Shown: positions 45,818 through 49,935 of the stretch, piece after piece
Layout: every line of letters starts with the position of its first letter
Position numbering within the stretch: the first letter of the stretch is position 1
Assembly (NCBI GenBank): GCA_012267505.1
Contig: JAAXGI010000072.1
Location: 1-49,935, forward strand
DNA: 49,935 bases
Direction of reading: 5' to 3'
From: Gemmatimonadota bacterium
Lineage (GTDB): Bacteria; Gemmatimonadota; Gemmatimonadetes; Longimicrobiales; Gaopeijiaceae
Made by a program: the position numbers and the translations under genes
The notes under the pieces: generated by a model
Database searches by the model: none
What the model saw: the letters and a program-made list of their open reading frames with translations, nothing else
What the model was told of the DNA's origin: nothing

Positions 45818-46933
45818 TCACCCCCGGTTGGCGCGCGCTTCCATGAGGGACACAAAGTGCTCGAAGAGATACCGGGAATCGTGCGGACCGGGCGCGGCCT
45901 CGGGGTGGTACTGGACCGAGAATACGTGCCCGTTCGCGTGCTCGAATCCCTCGAGCGTCCCGTCGTACAGGTTCACATGAGTGGCGCGGAGCTCGGGAGC
46001 TCCGGGAATCGTGCCGTCGGCGGCCATCTCCACGGCGAATCCGTGGTTCTGCGACGTGATCTCCACATGATCGTGGTCGAGCGCCCGGACGGGATGGTTC
46101 ACACCGTGGTGCCCGAAAGGCAGTTTGAAGGTCCTAGCGCCGAACGCCCGTGCGATCAGCTGGTGGCCGAGGCAGATTCCGAACACCGGAACGCCCTCGC
46201 CCGAGAGTGCCAGGATGGCATCGGCCGCCTGCTCGACGGCCGCGGGGTCACCCGGACCGTTCGAGACGAAGAGGCCGTCGGGCGCCGCTGCAAGGATCTC
46301 CGACCGGGTCGTGCTCGCGGGGATGACTGTGACCCGGCAGCCGTTCTGGGCAAGGATCCGGGGGGAATTGGCCTTGACCCCGAAGTCGTACGAAAGGACA
46401 CGAAACCGCTCCTCCCCCTCGGCCGGGACGACGTAGCTGCTGTTTGTGGAGACACCCGTAGCGAGGTCGAGCCCCTCCATTAGCGGCTGGGCCCGCACCC
46501 GGGCCAGAAGGCCCGCCTCGACGACCGATACGGGGGCGATCGCCCCCCGCATCGACCCTAGGTCGCGGATGTGCCGCGTGAGCGCTCGCGTATCCACGCC
46601 GGTGATCGCGACGATCCCGTGCCTGGCCAGGTATTCCGGAAGTCCACCCGTCGCCCGCCACGACGAATAGGAGCGTGCTGCCTCCCGCACGATGAAGCCG
46701 GCCACCTGCGGGGTCGGTGACTCGAGGTCTTCCCCATTCACCCCGTAATTGCCGATCAGCGGATACGTCATCGCGACGAGCTGACCGGTGTAGGAGGGGT
46801 CGGTAAGGATCTCCTGATATCCGGTCATGCCGGTGTTGAACACGACTTCGCCGTAGGCAGTGCCCACCGCGCCAAGGGCGGTCCCGTCGAAGCGCCGGCC
46901 GTCCTCGAGCAGGAGGTACGCGCCTGGACCCAT
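45818..46933 (-). CDS. carA: carbamoyl-phosphate synthase small subunit
   Basis: CarA is the glutaminase subunit that channels ammonia to CarB, for arginine and pyrimidine synthesis. The 371-residue product has the CarA N-terminal domain (NTGMTGYQEILTDPSY, 33-48; GVDTRALTRHIRD, 112-124). The class I amidotransferase domain carries SNGPGDP at 224-230, the nucleophile C254 in FGICLGHQL, and H343 and E345 in QYHPE. No carB follows in this direction; downstream are HU and the sigma factor, so carB must be elsewhere. It has a likely promoter of its own. Confidence 0.95.
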   Translation of the reverse strand: MGPGAYLLLEDGRRFDGTALGAVGTAYGEVVFNTGMTGYQEILTDPSYTGQLVAMTYPLIGNYGVNGEDLESPTPQVAGFIVREAARSYSSWRATGGLPEYLARHGIVAITGVDTRALTRHIRDLGSMRGAIAPVSVVEAGLLARVRAQPLMEGLDLATGVSTNSSYVVPAEGEERFRVLSYDFGVKANSPRILAQNGCRVTVIPASTTRSEILAAAPDGLFVSNGPGDPAAVEQAADAILALSGEGVPVFGICLGHQLIARAFGARTFKLPFGHHGVNHPVRALDHDHVEITSQNHGFAVEMAADGTIPGAPELRATHVNLYDGTLEGFEHANGHVFSVQYHPEAAPGPHDSRYLFEHFVSLMEARANRG

Positions 46934-46993
46934 GGTTCTCCCCTACCGGAGGATGCGCTGTGCCCCGAGCCGTGGGCCCGGCAGCCGGCCCGG

Positions 46994-47021
46994 AATGTAG
47001 ATCCGCCCGGGGGGCGGTCAA
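46994..47021 (-). promoter_or_regulatory. predicted promoter of carA
   Basis: The minus strand reads TTGACC (47021-47016), 16 bp, then TACATT (46999-46994), about 60 bp before the carA ATG. The spacer is extremely G/C-rich (a run of C on this strand). No pyrimidine- or arginine-responsive leader structure was recognised. Confidence 0.45.
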
Positions 47022-47133
47022 GGCAGGCGGGGGCCCTGAACGACTGCCCTACCCTCCTGGGCGCCGGACCTCTACCTTCGCTCGCCGTACCCCCGTTCCG
47101 GCTCCGCGGCCCTGAGCTGCAGTCCCGTCCGTG

Positions 47134-47745
47134 ATGGCCCGATCCTCCTCCCCGCCGGCTTCAGAGGCCGTCTCCCGGTCCCAGGTCCTCGTGCACGCGG
47201 ACGAGTCGTGTCTCGGCAACCAGTTCATCGGGCGTGCCAACCCCGGGGGCGCGGCAGCCCTCGTGGAATTCTGGACCGGGGACAGCTGGCGCCGGCGCGA
47301 CTACTGGACATCGGATCCTGACACGACAAACAACAGGATGGCGCTCTCGAGCGCGATCGGGCCGCTCGGCGCCCTCGCGCGTCCCTGCAGGGTCCGGTTC
47401 GTCTCCGACTCCCAGTACCTGACCCGGGGCATGACCGAGTGGCTTCCCGGCTGGAAGGCGCGCGGGTGGAGGCGGAAGGGCCCCCCGATCAAGAACCTCG
47501 AGCTCTGGAAGGAGCTGGATCGGGCGGCCCGTCGACACGAGATCGAGTGGGTCTGGGTGCGCGGGCACGCAGGCCATGTCCGGAACGAGTACGCGAACCA
47601 CCTTGCGGTGCGGGCCGCCGGGAAGCTGGACCGATCAGGAGGGTTCGCGGCCTCCCGATTCGATGAATGGCTTGCCGGGGAGAGAGCGGAGGCGGGGCGT
47701 TACCTGGACTTCGACGAACACGCTGCGCCCCGCCCGTTCGGGTAA
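47134..47745 (+). CDS. RNase HI-like protein with atypical active site
   Basis: The fold and many motifs match RNase HI, which cuts RNA in RNA-DNA hybrids. ADESCLGNQ lies where RNase HI has TDGSCLGNP. TTNNRM follows, then SDSQYLTRGMTEWLPGWK, NLELWKELD and WVRGHAGHVRNEYANHLA. Taking the start codon at 47131 (GTG) as residue 1, the first Asp (D24) and the third (D93) are kept, and so is the active-site His (H149). However the catalytic Glu of NNRMEL is Ala (A71), and the Asp of the CDELA motif is Asn (N156). A Glu follows D24 (E25) in place of Gly. The product is 203-204 aa with a 40-residue C-terminal extension. It may be a divergent active subfamily or a hybrid-binding protein without cleavage. 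It is divergent from carA. Confidence 0.8.
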   Translation: MARSSSPPASEAVSRSQVLVHADESCLGNQFIGRANPGGAAALVEFWTGDSWRRRDYWTSDPDTTNNRMALSSAIGPLGALARPCRVRFVSDSQYLTRGMTEWLPGWKARGWRRKGPPIKNLELWKELDRAARRHEIEWVWVRGHAGHVRNEYANHLAVRAAGKLDRSGGFAASRFDEWLAGERAEAGRYLDFDEHAAPRPFG

Positions 47746-47788
47746 ACGCGGACGCCCCCCGGTCGCAGCCGGTTCGCCGGCATCTCCG

Positions 47789-48613
47789 TCAGGCCGGACC
47801 CGTGCCCGCCTCTCTCCGGGGAGGTTCCGTCTTGCGGCGGGGTGCCCTGCGGTCCGCGTCGGGTACAGCAGGCGCGCCGGCCCACCGGAGCGCGGCGCCG
47901 AACACGGTGGCGAACGCTTCGGCGGTGTTCTGCACGACATCCGGCATCGAGACGATCTCGCCGGTCAGCCGCTCGAGAGATGTGACGCGTTCGGCCGCGA
48001 GCCCGCAGGGAACGATCCTGTCAAAGTAGCTCAGGTCCGTCGTGACGTTGAGCGCGAATCCGTGGGAGGTGATCCATCCGGACGAGACGCGGACTCCGAT
48101 CGCCCCCAGCTTCCCCGTATCCGTCCAGACGCCGGTGGCGCCCGGGATGCGCCGCCCAGCGATGCCGTAGATGCGGGCCACCCGGATAAGCACCTCCTCG
48201 AGGTCCCGCAGGTAGCGGTGGATGTCCTTGCGGTCCGGCTTCAGGTCGAGGATCGGATATCCGACCAGCTGACCGGGACCATGGTAGGTGACGTCGCCCC
48301 CGCGGCCGCACTCGATGAGATCGAGGCCGAGTTCGAGTCTCTCGGCCGCATCGACGAGTACATGAGAACGGTCGGAGGCGGAGCCGAGTGTGATGACATG
48401 CGGGTGCTCGAGCAGGAGAAGCTGGTCGGGGATCCCGCCGGACCTGCGCGCGTGGACGAGACCGGACTGCAGCCTCTCAGCCGAGGCGTAGGGGAGAACG
48501 CCGGCCCAGCGTGCCTCGAGCACCCGTGCCGTATCGGCGGCCCTTCGAGCCACCCTGCCCGCAGGGTGCGGCGCGGCTCCGGTCCTCTTCGCAGCCGAAC
48601 CCGTCACGCTCAT
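47789..48613 (-). CDS. lipB: lipoyl(octanoyl) transferase
   Basis: LipB moves octanoate from ACP to the lipoyl domains of 2-oxoacid dehydrogenases. The 274-residue product has the signature RGGDVTYHGPGQLVGYPI at about 104-121, the active-site lysine K168 in TGKLGAIGVR and the acyl-accepting C203 in IVPCGLA. An N-terminal extension of about 30 residues and a C-terminal Arg/Pro-rich tail of about 30 are outside the catalytic core; a later start is possible but none is better. It starts 11 bp after the E2 gene stops, placing the modifier directly behind its substrate, and converges with the RNase HI-like gene. Confidence 0.94.
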   Translation of the reverse strand: MSVTGSAAKRTGAAPHPAGRVARRAADTARVLEARWAGVLPYASAERLQSGLVHARRSGGIPDQLLLLEHPHVITLGSASDRSHVLVDAAERLELGLDLIECGRGGDVTYHGPGQLVGYPILDLKPDRKDIHRYLRDLEEVLIRVARIYGIAGRRIPGATGVWTDTGKLGAIGVRVSSGWITSHGFALNVTTDLSYFDRIVPCGLAAERVTSLERLTGEIVSMPDVVQNTAEAFATVFGAALRWAGAPAVPDADRRAPRRKTEPPRREAGTGPA

Positions 48614-48624
48614 GAGCGGCCCCG

Positions 48625-49935
48625 CTATGCGTCGTCCGGAAACTCCTCCAGGCGCTCCCTCAGGTGCGCCAGGAAGCGGGCGGCGTCAGCGCCGTCCACG
48701 ATCCGGTGGTCGTAGCCCAGGGCGAAGATCGCGCGCCTGCGGATCCCGACCGTGTCGGCTCCCGTCCCCGGATCCGCCACCACCACCACGCGCCTCTCGA
48801 TGGACCCGGTGCCCAGGATCCCGGACGTGCCCTTGGGAATGATGGGCATGCCGGCGAGCGTTCCGAGGACGCCGGGATTCGTGATCGTGAAGGTGGCTCC
48901 CTGGACCTCGTGCGGTTCGAGGCGCCGGTCCCGCGCGCGCCGGGCGAGGTCCACGATTCTCTTGGCGGTCCCGGCCAGCGAGAGATCGTCCGCGTCGCGG
49001 ATCACCGGCACGATGAGACCCGGGTCGAGGTCGACGGCGATCCCGAGATTCACGTTCGCCCGGTAGATCACGTTGTTGCCCGACGCAACCGCGTTGAGCA
49101 CCGGAAACTCCCTGAGGGCCCGCGAGACAGCCCAGGCGACGAAAGCGGTGAAGCTGACCCTGAGACCCTGGTCCGTCCACCGTTCCCGCTTCTCCCGCCG
49201 GAGCTGGTCCACGCGCGAGAAGTCGACTTCGATGAAGGAGTGGACGTGGGACGCGACCCGCTTGGCCAGGACCATGTGCTCGGCTGTCAGGCGCCGGACC
49301 TTGCCCATCGGTTCGACCCTATCGCCTTCGCGCACGGGGAACTCGGGGTGCTCGACCTGCTCGTAGAAGGCTCTCCAGACTTCCGGGAGCCCGGACCCTG
49401 GGATCGGGGCGATCTCGACGGGGTCCTCGCGTGTCACCTGGAGCTCCCGTGACGGCACCGGCGCCGGAGTCACCGCCGTCGCCCGGTCGCGGGTGCGCTC
49501 CAGATGGCGCAGGAGATCGTCCTTCGTGACGCGCCCTCCCTGGCCGGTGCCCTGTCCTTCCAGGGCAGAGAGGTCGATTCCGTGCTCTCTCGCCATCCGG
49601 CGAACGAGGGGCGTCGAGCGGCGTCGGGCGCGGGTCTCGGTCGTTGCCCGGCCGTCGCGCTCCGGCTCAGGTGCGCCTCCATCGTCCGGGCGGGCAGTGT
49701 CGCGCGCGGCCAGCGCGTCGGGGGCGTCCTCCGGCTCGCGGCGTTCCGCCGCGGCCGGTGGTGCAAGGTCCTGCGGGAGGGCAGGTTCGGTCGCCGCGCC
49801 GAGCGCGATAGCCGAGCCGTTGCTCTCGATGTAGGCGATGACCGTGCCGACCTCGACGGTCTCGCCCTCGGCTACGAGGATCTGTGAGAGAACGCCCGCC
49901 TTCGGCGCGGGGATCTCGGCGTCGACCTTGTCGGT
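48625..49935 (-). CDS. dihydrolipoamide acyltransferase (E2), N terminus cut by window edge
   Basis: This is the E2 core of a 2-oxoacid dehydrogenase complex. Reading from the window edge, the lipoyl domain is entered at its lipoylation motif TDKVDAEIPAP, followed by GETVEVGTVIAYIES. An acidic, Ala/Pro/Arg-rich linker follows. The E3-binding domain has LVRRMAREHGIDLSALEGQG and GRVTKDDLLRHL. The catalytic domain has MGKVRRLTAEHMV, the active-site motif YDHRIVDGADAARFL near the C terminus, and NLGIAVDLD with LIVPVIRDAD. 436 residues are in the window. Whether it serves 2-oxoglutarate, pyruvate or branched-chain acids is not decidable; the two other TCA loci here make 2-oxoglutarate plausible. 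lipB follows after 11 bp. Confidence 0.92.
   Translation of the reverse strand, partial: TDKVDAEIPAPKAGVLSQILVAEGETVEVGTVIAYIESNGSAIALGAATEPALPQDLAPPAAAERREPEDAPDALAARDTARPDDGGAPEPERDGRATTETRARRRSTPLVRRMAREHGIDLSALEGQGTGQGGRVTKDDLLRHLERTRDRATAVTPAPVPSRELQVTREDPVEIAPIPGSGLPEVWRAFYEQVEHPEFPVREGDRVEPMGKVRRLTAEHMVLAKRVASHVHSFIEVDFSRVDQLRREKRERWTDQGLRVSFTAFVAWAVSRALREFPVLNAVASGNNVIYRANVNLGIAVDLDPGLIVPVIRDADDLSLAGTAKRIVDLARRARDRRLEPHEVQGATFTITNPGVLGTLAGMPIIPKGTSGILGTGSIERRVVVVADPGTGADTVGIRRRAIFALGYDHRIVDGADAARFLAHLRERLEEFPDDA

Overview
This is a 49.9 kb window of very GC-rich chromosome from a Gram-negative bacterium. KdsB (Kdo activation) implies LPS. A complete 14-gene nuo operon, malate dehydrogenase, SucCD and a 2-oxoacid dehydrogenase E2 imply respiration and an oxidative TCA cycle. 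Composition and gene style are compatible with Gemmatimonadota or a related phylum, but that placement is an inference. Most genes lie on the minus strand in tight operons with frequent 4-bp ATGA or GTGA overlaps.

Layout. 1-5.8 kb: pyrG (cut by the window edge) and kdsB; nadE and a trpG/pabA-type amidotransferase; a divergent S41 protease. 5.8-12.4 kb: an envelope-lipid cluster, read in the minus direction as yceD-rpmF-plsX-fabD-fabG-acpP-fabF-ispF-xerD. 12.4-15.0 kb: sucC-sucD-ndk. 15.9-19.1 kb: an RND pump gene without adaptor or outer-membrane partner. 19.1-22.9 kb: a decayed accessory patch holding an IS1634/IS4-type transposase remnant, a frameshifted MpaB/DUF2236-type oxygenase, unidentified fragments and a TnpB remnant. 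22.9-41.6 kb: nuoA to nuoN followed in the same direction by a phosphomannomutase/phosphoglucomutase and a UPF0182 membrane protein. 41.8-45.3 kb: dcd, mdh, and an operon of ECF sigma factor, zinc-type anti-sigma factor and Spy/CpxP-like protein. 45.3-49.9 kb: HU, carA, an unusual RNase HI-like protein, lipB and a 2-oxoacid dehydrogenase E2 (cut by the window edge).

How the genes work together. SucCD, Mdh and E2/LipB belong to TCA flux and lipoylation. Their NADH feeds complex I, whose operon starts at one strong-looking promoter. PlsX, FabD, FabG, AcpP and FabF make fatty acids for phospholipid and lipid A, and KdsB supplies Kdo. PyrG, Ndk, Dcd and CarA belong to pyrimidine and nucleotide supply. 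The sigma/anti-sigma/Spy-like operon looks like an envelope-stress circuit.

I see no CRISPR array, rRNA, tRNA or prophage, and no obvious complete novel system. The observations most worth a second look are: a 25-bp inverted repeat centred on the -35 box of the predicted sucC promoter, with a second palindromic block just upstream; a repeated promoter signature (TTG..., 16-17 bp, TA...T) before seven operons; an RNase HI-like protein lacking two of four catalytic acids; four additional cysteines in NuoF; and an oxygenase gene broken exactly at an alternating CG tract.
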